64,000 bases of DNA from Mesorhizobium sp. (GTDB lineage: Bacteria > Pseudomonadota > Alphaproteobacteria > Rhizobiales > Rhizobiaceae). Numbering within the stretch: the first letter of the stretch is position 1; each line of letters begins with the position of its first letter. The stretch is from the NCBI GenBank assembly GCA_004017535.1, contig SAJS01000006.1:62001-126000 (forward strand). The letters are read 5' to 3'. Positions 26,630 through 34,986 of the stretch are shown here, in pieces. The position numbers and the translations under genes are program-made. A model generated the notes under the pieces. The model saw nothing but the letters and a program-made list of their open reading frames with translations. It was not told the DNA's origin and ran no database searches.

Positions 26630-26793
26630 GAAATTCATAAAAGATGCAACTGTTTATGTGGCCCAACGCGTTTGAAATAGACCTAGCTGCGTCACAGTGA
26701 CGTTGCAGCGAAGGCATGGGCCAGGGAGAGCTTGGACGTGCTGCGCATGGCGGTTCGCACGCGAATTCCCGCAGCGTTCAATACCAAAACAAA

Positions 26794-26809
26794 GTTTCAT
26801 TTTTGAAAC
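26794..26809. promoter_or_regulatory. Second inverted repeat, GTTTCA-TTTT-TGAAAC
   Basis: Perfect 6-bp arms with a 4-bp spacer, 71 nt upstream of the DAO-family gene. It differs from the 15-bp island motif and could be another regulator's operator. Similar TGAAAC arms occur in KdgR-type IclR-family sites. Confidence 0.4.
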
Positions 26810-26880
26810 GCCTCGCTTGACGATCTTGTCGCCTTGGCATAATCCAACAGTGCGTCAACCACTCTGGACGATGAACCCCC

Positions 26881-28140
26881 TTGACCAACTTTCCATACAA
26901 GGTGAGCTTCTGGGCCACTGGTAATTTCGAGCCGACCGATCCGCTTGGTGATAGCGACATCAGCGTGGATATATTGGTCGTCGGCGCGGGATTTGCCGGC
27001 ATCTCTTCCGCTTACTACCTCAAGAAGGCGGCACCCGACCTGAACATCGCAGTTGTGGAGGCCGAATATGTTGGCTTCGGCCCAAGTGGTCGCAATTTCG
27101 GTGGGGTGACGACCGGAATGCGTGAACTGCGTACCTCGTTTATCACCGGCTTTGATCTCGAGGAGGAACGTTTTGCGGCTAAGTACTTCCTTAGGAGCCG
27201 CGACGAATTTGAAAAGCGCATCGCGGACGGCGCAATCGAGTGTGAGTATCGTGACGAACCAATCCTCATGCACGCTCTCGACGCCGAAGCCTGGCAGACG
27301 TTGCAGCATGAATCGGAGCTACTCCACCGGCGTGGCACTCCAAACAAGCTCTTGAGCGGCGATGAAGTTCGGCGGGCCCTTCCGGTACCTTATGAGATAC
27401 ATGGCGGAATGGTGCTCACGGCTTGGCGCTCGGTTCAGCCTTTTAAGCTTGTGCGAGGTCTCGCTGACCAGCTTCGCGGCATGGGCGTGGCGATCCACGA
27501 AGCCACGAAAGCGTCAGATATCAATGATGACGGTTCCAGGGTTTTTGTGACCACAACGGACGGAGGCACAATCAAGACGAGCAAGGTGGTGCTTGCGACG
27601 AATGCTTACACATACCACATGAAGCCCTTCAAGGAACTCCTGTTTCCGCGCCAATCCTATGTGGTCGCGACCGTTCCGTTGCCGGATGACATTTTCCAGA
27701 GCCTTGGTCTGAAAGAGTTCAGTTATATCGAGGACGTCGGAATGACGTTCTATTATGCCAGGGCCTATAAAAATCGCCTGCTTTTTGGAGGCGGCATGCC
27801 GACCAAGGGCTTGTTTTCGCCATCAACGGTGGACAGGGCGGCAGACACAGACCCGATCGAGTATGAACGTGTCTACGAGGAAATGCAGCGCCGTTTTCCG
27901 CAGCTTACGGGAGTTTCGCTTGAAGCTGTATGGTCCGGTCCGATCGACATCACGGAAAACTTCGCACCGATCACCAGGCCCATGGCAGGGATGCCAAACG
28001 TTATCGCAAATATCGGCTTCAACGGGGAGGGGCTCTTCGCCGGCAGTCTGTCGGGTAAGATGGTCGTTGGGCAGGTTCTGGGCAGTGGCCATTTGGATCC
28101 AGATGCGGAACGGGTTCGCCGTTATCTGAACGGGAACTGA
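26881..28140 (+). CDS. FAD-binding oxidoreductase, DAO / PuuB-like
   Basis: 419 residues from TTG 26881; a stop codon in the same frame at 26872 leaves no earlier option. FAD motif VVGAGFAGISSAYYL is at about 33-47, then VEAEYVGFGPSGRNFGGVTTG, as in glycine/D-amino-acid oxidases and gamma-glutamylputrescine oxidase. The C-terminus has NIGFNGEGLFAGSLSGKMV. The N-terminal 30 residues (FWATGNFEPTDPLG) match this group's usual pre-FAD segment and support the TTG start. It would oxidise a C-N bond of an amine or amino acid, releasing aldehyde/keto acid and amine or ammonia, which fits the polyamine-type transporters nearby. Confidence 0.88.
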   Translation: MTNFPYKVSFWATGNFEPTDPLGDSDISVDILVVGAGFAGISSAYYLKKAAPDLNIAVVEAEYVGFGPSGRNFGGVTTGMRELRTSFITGFDLEEERFAAKYFLRSRDEFEKRIADGAIECEYRDEPILMHALDAEAWQTLQHESELLHRRGTPNKLLSGDEVRRALPVPYEIHGGMVLTAWRSVQPFKLVRGLADQLRGMGVAIHEATKASDINDDGSRVFVTTTDGGTIKTSKVVLATNAYTYHMKPFKELLFPRQSYVVATVPLPDDIFQSLGLKEFSYIEDVGMTFYYARAYKNRLLFGGGMPTKGLFSPSTVDRAADTDPIEYERVYEEMQRRFPQLTGVSLEAVWSGPIDITENFAPITRPMAGMPNVIANIGFNGEGLFAGSLSGKMVVGQVLGSGHLDPDAERVRRYLNGN

Positions 28141-28209
28141 ATGCGTTCGCATCCCGCCATCCGCTCGAGCCACAAGTGCCATGTCAATTAGAGTTCATGA
28201 GCTCCGCCA

Positions 28210-28419
28210 ATGAGGATCAATGCGCCTTCGATGAAGCTAGATATGCTTCTGTGCGGTGTCGAGATTCGCGAACAGCGCCCGGTCATCACGTGCCGGATCG
28301 GTTCCTATAATGCGACAACCGAGTTGTCTCGGGAGGATATGCGCAACTTCGTCCGGTCCATGCTTCGGCCGAAGGTCGCGTGGGCCTTCGCAAAGGTCTT
28401 TTTCGGTAAGTCGCAATAG
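28210..28419 (+). CDS. Small hypothetical protein
   Basis: 69 residues, 69 bp after the DAO gene. The sequence (LLCGVEIREQRPVITCRIG, then ELSREDMRNFVRSMLRP) looks like a folded small protein rather than a random frame, but no family was recognised and no strong ribosome site is seen. It may be a downstream member of the oxidase operon. From its end to 28623 nothing else is supported. Confidence 0.4.
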   Translation: MRINAPSMKLDMLLCGVEIREQRPVITCRIGSYNATTELSREDMRNFVRSMLRPKVAWAFAKVFFGKSQ

Positions 28420-28623
28420 TTGCCGGCAGCAAGCTGTCCTTAGCACCGAAACAAGTCAAATTGCTGTGGAGCTTTGGTCGTCTGACCGCGGAGAGAACGC
28501 TGGCCTTCGCGCCTGTCAAGAACCTGGGTCTGCAGTGCTCTCTTCCTTCCGCGGACCTGCGCGCAGTCCGTCCACCCGGCGGATTGAGATCTGCCGCAAA
28601 CGAATGCTCGCACTGAGCGGTCG

Positions 28624-30060
28624 TCATCCTTTCCGAGTCACGAACCGGGTCTCGAGATACGGTTCAACGGCCTGAGAGCCTCCTTCAGTACCGTAACCAG
28701 AATCCTTGATGCCTCCAAAGGGAACCTCAGGGAGTGCGAAGCCCAGGTGATTGATCGTGGTCATGCCAGCTTCGACTTCGTTGGCGAGGCGGGTCGCCAA
28801 CGCTGTATCACGAGTATAGGCATAGGCAGCCAGCCCATACGGAAGTCGGTTTGCCTCCGCGATAGCCTCGTCGATCGCCGAGAATCGATTGATTACCGCC
28901 ACCGGTCCAAAAGGTTCCTCATTCATAATTCGAGCCGACGTGGGTACGTCGGCCAGTACTGTCGGCTCGTAAAAACAGCCTTGGTTACCGATCCGCCTGC
29001 CGCCAACCACCAACTTGGCGCCTTGTCTAACAGCATCCGTAACCAACTCATCGATCGCGTTTACGCGCTTCTCGTTGATGAGCGGACCCATTTCGGTTGC
29101 CGGATCAAGGCCACTACCGACCTTGATTTTGTTCGCCGCAACTCCGAAGCGCTCCGCGAAGCTGTCGGCCAACTCGTCCTGCACCAAAAAACGCGTCGGT
29201 GAAATGCATACCTGTCCTGCATTGCGGAACTTGAACTGCACCAACGACGAAAGCGCGTGGTCCAGGTCGGCGTCCTTGGTGATGATTACCGGGGCATGAC
29301 CACCAAGCTCCATGGTGGCGCGCTTCATGTGAAGGCCTGCGAGTGCAGCGAGCTCTTTCCCGACGGGTGTTGATCCCGTGAAGCTGATCTTGCGAATGAT
29401 TGGACTGGGGATGAGGTAGCGCGAAATTTCAGTTGATCGGCCATTGACGAGATTGACCACTCCCGCCGGAATGCCCGCGCGCGCGAACGCCTGAATAAGA
29501 CCGCACGGGCTAGCGGGAGTTTCCACCGGCGCCTTGACAATAATTGAACACCCCGCGGCTAATGCGGCTGAAAGTTTGCGTACAATCTGGTTCAGGGGGA
29601 AGTTCCACGGGGTGAACGCCGCCACAGGACCCACCGGCACTTTCATTGTGAACTGCAGAACGTCCGATGATCGGGCCGGAATAACCTGGCCATAGGTGCG
29701 TTGTGCTTCACCGGCGAACCAATCGATAATATCCGCAGCGGCCAACGTCTCGAGGCGAGACTGCGAGAGCGGCTTGCCCTGTTCCAGGGTCATCCACCTG
29801 CTGATATCCTCGACGTCGGCACGAACATTTTCTGCAGCACGTCGCATGAGTTTGGCGCGCTCGAAGGGCGAAGTGGCAGCCCAAGCCTTGAACCCGCCTT
29901 CTGCGGCGGCCAGCGCATCATCGAGATCGCGCTCGGAAGCATGCGCGACACGCCCGATCTCAAGATTGGTCGAGGGATCGCTCACCGGAATCCAGCGGTT
30001 CCCTTCGGCCGGACGCCAGGTTCCGTTGATGTAAAGGTTAACGTCAGGATAGTTGGTCAT
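28624..30060 (-). CDS. Aldehyde dehydrogenase, succinate-semialdehyde dehydrogenase group
   Basis: 478 residues from ATG 30060; a GTG at 30108 is an alternative but would add an atypical leader. Catalytic Glu251 (MELGGHAP), Cys285 (AGQVCISPTR), cofactor site FTGSTPVGKE and C-terminal PFGGIKDSGYGTEGG are present. The group includes SSADH (GabD) and related enzymes for short omega-acid aldehydes. It may take the aldehyde formed by the amine or alcohol oxidases in the island. An IclR-type motif is 155 nt upstream. Confidence 0.92.
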   Translation of the reverse strand: MTNYPDVNLYINGTWRPAEGNRWIPVSDPSTNLEIGRVAHASERDLDDALAAAEGGFKAWAATSPFERAKLMRRAAENVRADVEDISRWMTLEQGKPLSQSRLETLAAADIIDWFAGEAQRTYGQVIPARSSDVLQFTMKVPVGPVAAFTPWNFPLNQIVRKLSAALAAGCSIIVKAPVETPASPCGLIQAFARAGIPAGVVNLVNGRSTEISRYLIPSPIIRKISFTGSTPVGKELAALAGLHMKRATMELGGHAPVIITKDADLDHALSSLVQFKFRNAGQVCISPTRFLVQDELADSFAERFGVAANKIKVGSGLDPATEMGPLINEKRVNAIDELVTDAVRQGAKLVVGGRRIGNQGCFYEPTVLADVPTSARIMNEEPFGPVAVINRFSAIDEAIAEANRLPYGLAAYAYTRDTALATRLANEVEAGMTTINHLGFALPEVPFGGIKDSGYGTEGGSQAVEPYLETRFVTRKG

Positions 30061-30215
30061 CCCGGTCCCCAAAACTCCGTGACTGCTCAGAGCGGCCGCC
30101 TCCGACACCTAGCATTCGACGCGCACCCATTTCAGCAGGCGGTGAAGCTAGAGCGCGGCGGACGTTGAGCGGAGAGTACTAATGGCAGTGAGCCTCTCGA
30201 TCGTCAACGAATATT

Positions 30216-30230
30216 TGAAATTAAATTTCG
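30216..30230. promoter_or_regulatory. IclR-type 15-bp motif, site 4
   Basis: TGAAATTAAATTTCG, upstream of the aldehyde dehydrogenase starting at 30060 and just downstream of the alpha/beta-hydrolase stop. Confidence 0.6.
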
Positions 30231-30292
30231 CTTTTTCGCTTCCAGGATACCGTGGGTCGGTTTGGATTTCCTGAGCCCATTGCGCCCCCGCT

Positions 30293-31162
30293 TCACCTCA
30301 AATCCACCTTCGCAAGCAGCTTCTCGATAGCGGCCAGCGACGCCGGCTCGGTCAGTAGGAGAGGGTGACCGCGGCCCTCGACCACAGTGAGCGTGGCCTT
30401 CGCGTTTGCAGCGGCCATCCTCTCTCCTAGGTCCTGCGGAAGAAAGTCGGATAGCGCTCCCCTCAACACCGCTATTGGTATGTTGAGCCCTTCGAACTCG
30501 TTCCAAAGGGACGGCTTATCCGCGCGAAAGCGCTTTGTTTCTTCGCTCGTCAGCGGGTCGAAATCGCGCACGTACTGGCCGCTCGCTGTTTCGCGATGGG
30601 AGAGTTTGGCGAACCACCGCCAGTCCTCATCGTCGAACTCTGGGAAGTATTTGCTATTGATTTCCTTCAGAGTGGTGGCGAGTACGTCGAGGGGCCGTTC
30701 AAGGTGATCGACGGTCCCGCCGAGCCGCTTACTGCCCGGCGGCGTCGTTTCCGTCCCGGCGTCGTTGAGCACGATGCCGGCCACGCGGTTCGGACAATCG
30801 TGAGCCATCTGAATGGCCATGAATGCGCCGAGGGCGGTCCCGACGACCACTAGCTTGTCCATGTGCAGATGATCGGCAAGCTTCCAGACGTCATCAATCA
30901 ACGTCTCAAATCTGTATTCCGAAGGATCTGACGCGCGTGTCGAGTTGCCACGGCCCCGCATGTCAGGGGTAACGACACGCCGCGTTGGCGACAGATGCAG
31001 CGCAAGACCCTCGAAATCGCGAGCATTGCGCCAGAAACCGGGAAGGCAGATGGTCGGTGTAGCGCCCTGGGCGCCCGGGTAATCCCTGAAATACAGCCGA
31101 TGATTTTGGCCAACGTCGATATAGTTTTCCTCGTTGTCGACAACTGCCCTTGTGGAACTCAT
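30293..31162 (-). CDS. Alpha/beta-hydrolase-fold protein lacking the nucleophilic Ser, copy 1
   Basis: 289 residues from ATG 31162 (GAGGGA 6 nt upstream). The fold is clear: ICLPGFWRNARDF (oxyanion strand), VVTPDMRGRGNSTR, nucleophile elbow VVVGTALGAF, RGALSDFLPQDL and a final EGRGHPLLLTEPASL with His266. The elbow, normally G-x-S-x-G, reads G-T-A-L-G, so Ala110 replaces the nucleophile; the codon is clearly GCC. Its paralogue at 44088-44963 has the same change. As I recall, RutD of the pyrimidine Rut pathway also has GHALG. It may therefore be a non-nucleophilic hydrolase or lyase. It is the 3' gene of the reverse operon starting at 36291. Confidence 0.88.
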   Translation of the reverse strand: MSSTRAVVDNEENYIDVGQNHRLYFRDYPGAQGATPTICLPGFWRNARDFEGLALHLSPTRRVVTPDMRGRGNSTRASDPSEYRFETLIDDVWKLADHLHMDKLVVVGTALGAFMAIQMAHDCPNRVAGIVLNDAGTETTPPGSKRLGGTVDHLERPLDVLATTLKEINSKYFPEFDDEDWRWFAKLSHRETASGQYVRDFDPLTSEETKRFRADKPSLWNEFEGLNIPIAVLRGALSDFLPQDLGERMAAANAKATLTVVEGRGHPLLLTEPASLAAIEKLLAKVDLR

Positions 31163-31325
31163 GTTTTTTCCCTCACGATCCGGCTGGCTTACGGGTGAAT
31201 GGATTCTCGATGCCTTTAGCCGGCCGATACAGCTTTGGGCATCGGCTCGTCTGTTGGATGCTGCGAGCATGCCGGTGGGGCGGGGATCCAGGTCGTGGAT
31301 GTCTTCGGCGAAGCCGATGCGTCGC

Positions 31326-33278
31326 TTAGATGACGTTGCGGGCCGACAGGAACATAGGGCCGCCCTTACCCCGCGGGAAGCCGTAGCCGTGCACCTCGAC
31401 GAGGTCGATGGCTTCCGGACCGTCGGCGATGCCCTCTTCCAAGATCTTGCGGCCCTCGTCGGCCATCGCCTTGACCAACCGGCCGATGATCTTGCCAGGA
31501 TCGACCCGCTTCGGTGCGCCCACTAACGGCGCGAGCAGGCGGGTCGTCGTGGCTGAGGGCTGCGGTTTGCGCTCGCCGGGTTCATAATCGTACCAGCCAC
31601 CGCCGGTCTTCTGTCCCTTGCGCCCTGCGCGTACCAAGATATCGCCAAGCGTCTCCGGAACGTTCTCGCCCCTGCTGCGGGCCGCTTCGCGGTTCATGAA
31701 CGAAATGTCGAGACCCGCCAAATCCTGCATCTCGAAGGGACCCATGGCGTATCCGAAATCCCTTAGAGCGGCGTCAATAGCCGCGAAATCCACCCCCTCG
31801 GCCACCATCTGCTCCGCTTCGCCCCGATAGCGCTTGAGGATGCGGTTGCCGATGAAGCCCTCGCAGATGCCGGATCTGACCGGGACCTTTGCCAGCCGTT
31901 TTGCCAGGTCGAACCCCGTTGCCTTCACGTCCGCCGCGGTCTGTGGCAAGGGGATGATCTCTAGAAGCTTCATGACCTGCGCGGGGCTGAAGAAATGTAG
32001 GCCGATGAAACGTTCCTGGTTGTCAAATCCCGCCACGATAAGCCGGGGATCGATATAGGACGTGTTCGTGGCCAAGATCGCATCGGCACGGCAGATTTGT
32101 GAGAGCCTGGCGAACACGTCCCGCTTTACTTCGAGGTCTTCAAATACGGCCTCAATGACCAAGTCGCAGCCGGCCAGTTCGTCGAGACCAACCGTCCCCC
32201 TGAGGCGCGCCAACCTGTCTCGGCCTTCCTGGTCGGAGTGCAGCTTGCGCTTGGCCTGGGCGGCGAACACAGCCTCCAGCGCCGTCCTTGCGCGGTCCAG
32301 GCTCGCCGCGTCCCGCTCGGAAATCACTACAGTCAATCCAGCATTGAGGAGCGCGGCGGCGATGCCTACCCCCATCGTTCCGCCGCCGACGACCCCGGCC
32401 AGGTCGATACGGCGTGGCTCGACGCCGCGAAGCGACGCCAAGCGGGACGCAGATCGCTCGGCGAAGAACAAATAGCGCAGGGCTGCCGCCTCGTCCGAAG
32501 CTCGAAGGCGCAGAAACGTCTCACGCTCGAACCTCAACCCCTCCACAACGCCTTTCTGGACACCCAAGCGCAGCGACTCGAGGGCCGCGAGAGGCGCCTG
32601 GGCGCCTTTGGCAGACTTGCGAATTCGGGCGGCGGCTTCAGTCCAGAAATCCTCGTCGGGATCGGCGATTGGCAGGTCGGCTGCAGGGAAAGGTAAAGGG
32701 AGCATCGCCATCTCGGCCGCGGCCGCGATGGAACCCGCGAGGAAGTCACCCTCGACCAGCTCGGCGGCGAGGTGCAGCTCGACCGCGCGCTGACCATCGA
32801 TCTGAGCGTTTTCCGCAATAACTGGCAGAGCGGCCTCCACGCCAACCAGCCGCGCAAGACGCTGCGTACCGCCTGCTCCCGGAATGATGCCAAGGTTGAT
32901 CTCAGGCAACCCGAACCGAGCCTTGGGCGAGACCAGACGGTAGTGGCAAGCCAGCGCCAGCTCCGCGCCGCCGCCAAGCGCCGGACCGTTGACTGCCGCG
33001 AACCAAGGCTTGCCCGAACGCTCAATCCTTTCCAGCAACTCTGGAAGGTGCGGCGCTTGCGGCGGGCGGTCGAACTCCGTGATATCGGCGCCCCCGACGA
33101 ACAGCGATCCGGCTCCCGTCAACACCACCCCGGCAACGGCTGCGTCGGCTTCCAGTTCGGGGACCAACCCGAGTAGCCGCTGACGCACGCCCAACCCGAG
33201 CGCGTTGACAGGCGGATTGTCGATCGTCACCAAAGCTATTGCACCGCGGCGTTCAAGCTTCACCGGCATATCGGACAT
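31326..33278 (-). CDS. Enoyl-CoA hydratase / 3-hydroxyacyl-CoA dehydrogenase fusion (FadB/FadJ-like)
   Basis: 650 residues from ATG 33278. N-terminal crotonase domain (about 1-190): ALVTIDNPPVNALG, oxyanion-hole GGGAELALACHYRL and catalytic PEINLGIIPGAGGTQRL. The NAD-binding 3-hydroxyacyl-CoA dehydrogenase domain follows (about 290-470): GVVGGGTMGVGIA, VIEAVFEDLEVKRDVF, HFFSPAQVMKLLEI. The C-terminal helical domain ends KGGPMFLSARNVI. Shorter than E. coli FadB (about 715). It gives two steps of beta-oxidation and joins the acyl-CoA dehydrogenase and CoA-transferase elsewhere in the island. No thiolase was found in the window. Confidence 0.93.
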   Translation of the reverse strand: MSDMPVKLERRGAIALVTIDNPPVNALGLGVRQRLLGLVPELEADAAVAGVVLTGAGSLFVGGADITEFDRPPQAPHLPELLERIERSGKPWFAAVNGPALGGGAELALACHYRLVSPKARFGLPEINLGIIPGAGGTQRLARLVGVEAALPVIAENAQIDGQRAVELHLAAELVEGDFLAGSIAAAAEMAMLPLPFPAADLPIADPDEDFWTEAAARIRKSAKGAQAPLAALESLRLGVQKGVVEGLRFERETFLRLRASDEAAALRYLFFAERSASRLASLRGVEPRRIDLAGVVGGGTMGVGIAAALLNAGLTVVISERDAASLDRARTALEAVFAAQAKRKLHSDQEGRDRLARLRGTVGLDELAGCDLVIEAVFEDLEVKRDVFARLSQICRADAILATNTSYIDPRLIVAGFDNQERFIGLHFFSPAQVMKLLEIIPLPQTAADVKATGFDLAKRLAKVPVRSGICEGFIGNRILKRYRGEAEQMVAEGVDFAAIDAALRDFGYAMGPFEMQDLAGLDISFMNREAARSRGENVPETLGDILVRAGRKGQKTGGGWYDYEPGERKPQPSATTTRLLAPLVGAPKRVDPGKIIGRLVKAMADEGRKILEEGIADGPEAIDLVEVHGYGFPRGKGGPMFLSARNVI

Positions 33279-33346
33279 CCTAACTCCAGGAACATTCGAA
33301 TAGAGATTGTTGCGTCGATATAGGCCCGGTTGCTGGGGGAAAGTTC

Positions 33347-34942
33347 TCAGTGCTGCCACATAGCCGCCACCCTCGCGGCCATCATCATGATCACGACATT
33401 CGGGTTGCCGCCGATAAGGTGAGGCATTGCCGAAGCATCGACGACATTGAGTGCGTCAAACCCCTTGACGCTCAGATCGGCATTCAGGACGCTGCGTTCG
33501 TCATTGCCCATCCGACAGGTGCAGGCGGGGTGGTATTGCTGGAACGAATTGGCGCGGACGAAAGCGTCGATCTCGTCATCGGTATTGAGGGGCTTGGGCG
33601 GAAGGATTGTTTCCGCCCTCATTGGGGCCATTGCGGTGGCCTCCCCGAGAGCCATGGCAAGATGATAGCCTCGGCGCATAGTCGCCAGATCCTCCGGCGC
33701 CTCGAGTGACCTATAGACGATGCGCGGCCGCTCCAAGGGATTTGTGGATCGCAGAAGCACCTCGCCCCGGCTTCTCTGACTGAGCAGATTGACCTTCAAA
33801 CCGAAAGAGCCGGTTCCGGGACCGTTGATGAAAGGGTACCAGAGATTGGCTTCCGGCGAGATCATCGAAATGACGAGTTGGATGTCGGGCTGGGCGAGGC
33901 CGGCCTCGGACTTGAGGAAAGCCATGATCGCGCCAGGCAAATGCGCGGCTGGGCCGGTTCCAAGGAAGTGGGCACGCAGCATGTTCACAGCGATGCGGTC
34001 GAGCCGCAGCGACTTGTGAAACGGGTCAGGCTGCTTGCGGCGCCAGAGCAATGGGAAGGCCAGATGGTCCTCAAGCGACTTTCCGACGGGCAGATCGGCA
34101 AGCGGGGCGATACCGGACGCCAGCAGATGATCGCCAGGTCCGACACCGGAGAGCAGGAGGAGGTGGGGCGTGTTGATCGCGCCGAGGCACAATGCAACGC
34201 GCTCCAACGCGCGCACGACGTGGCGCTGGCCGCGCTTGACATATTCAACACCGACGGCGCGCCGTCCCTCGAAGATAACCTTCGTTACGTGCGCGCCGGT
34301 CCGCAGGGTGAGATTCCTGCGGCTCATCGCCGGCCGCAGGAAGGCCCTGGACGGTGAAGAGCGCCGACCATCCCGGATAGTGTACTGGATCGCGCCGAAG
34401 CCTTCGTTCTGTTCGCCATTGTAATCGTCGGTCAGTGGATGGCCGAGCTCCTTGGCTGCAGCGAACCAAGCCCGAGGGAGCGGATCGACAAATTTGGCCC
34501 TGGACGCCCCGAGGGGGCCGGCGCCGCCACGCCACTCGTTCTCGCCGCCTTCCCAGGTCTCGCATTGCTTGAAGAAGGGGAGCACCTCGCGGTAGCTCCA
34601 CCCCTTGGCGCCCTGTTCGACCCAGCGTCTGTAATCGTTTGGATGGCCCCTCACATGAGCCATGAAGTTCAGCGAACCGGTTCCGCCTATAACCTTGCCG
34701 TGGGGGACGCTTTGGCGGTGGTCGTCAAGGGTCGGGTCGGGATCAGAGATGTCGCCCCACTGGAACATAGAATGGTCGAACATCTTGCGGGCGCCGTATG
34801 GGATATGGATCAGCGGATTCCAGTCCCATCTGCCCGCCTCCAGCAGCAGCACGCGCCGACCCTGATCGAGCGAAAGCCGGTCGGCAAGGACACAGCCGGC
34901 GGTGCCCGCGCCGACAATGACGGTATCGAACGTTTCGGCCAT
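33347..34942 (-). CDS. GMC-family FAD oxidoreductase, copy 2
   Basis: 531 residues; ATG 34942 with GGAGGAAT upstream. FAD motif GAGTAG (11-16), PHGKVIGGTGSLNFMAHVRG, GAINTPHLLLLSGVGPGDHL, active-site His471 in QQYHPACTC and Asn515 in GGNPN. Very similar along its whole length to the copy at 23337-24941. It lies 44 bp after the second amine-oxidase-like gene and is probably in the same transcript. Confidence 0.93.
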   Translation of the reverse strand: MAETFDTVIVGAGTAGCVLADRLSLDQGRRVLLLEAGRWDWNPLIHIPYGARKMFDHSMFQWGDISDPDPTLDDHRQSVPHGKVIGGTGSLNFMAHVRGHPNDYRRWVEQGAKGWSYREVLPFFKQCETWEGGENEWRGGAGPLGASRAKFVDPLPRAWFAAAKELGHPLTDDYNGEQNEGFGAIQYTIRDGRRSSPSRAFLRPAMSRRNLTLRTGAHVTKVIFEGRRAVGVEYVKRGQRHVVRALERVALCLGAINTPHLLLLSGVGPGDHLLASGIAPLADLPVGKSLEDHLAFPLLWRRKQPDPFHKSLRLDRIAVNMLRAHFLGTGPAAHLPGAIMAFLKSEAGLAQPDIQLVISMISPEANLWYPFINGPGTGSFGLKVNLLSQRSRGEVLLRSTNPLERPRIVYRSLEAPEDLATMRRGYHLAMALGEATAMAPMRAETILPPKPLNTDDEIDAFVRANSFQQYHPACTCRMGNDERSVLNADLSVKGFDALNVVDASAMPHLIGGNPNVVIMMMAARVAAMWQH

Positions 34943-34986
34943 GTGAGCTCAATTCCTCCCGGCGGCTGATTTTCCGGTCCCGGGGA

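Noticed and set aside
26871-26924. ATG at 26871 as start of the DAO gene
   Set aside because: It lies in another frame and stops after 17 codons; the TTG at 26881 gives the family N-terminus.
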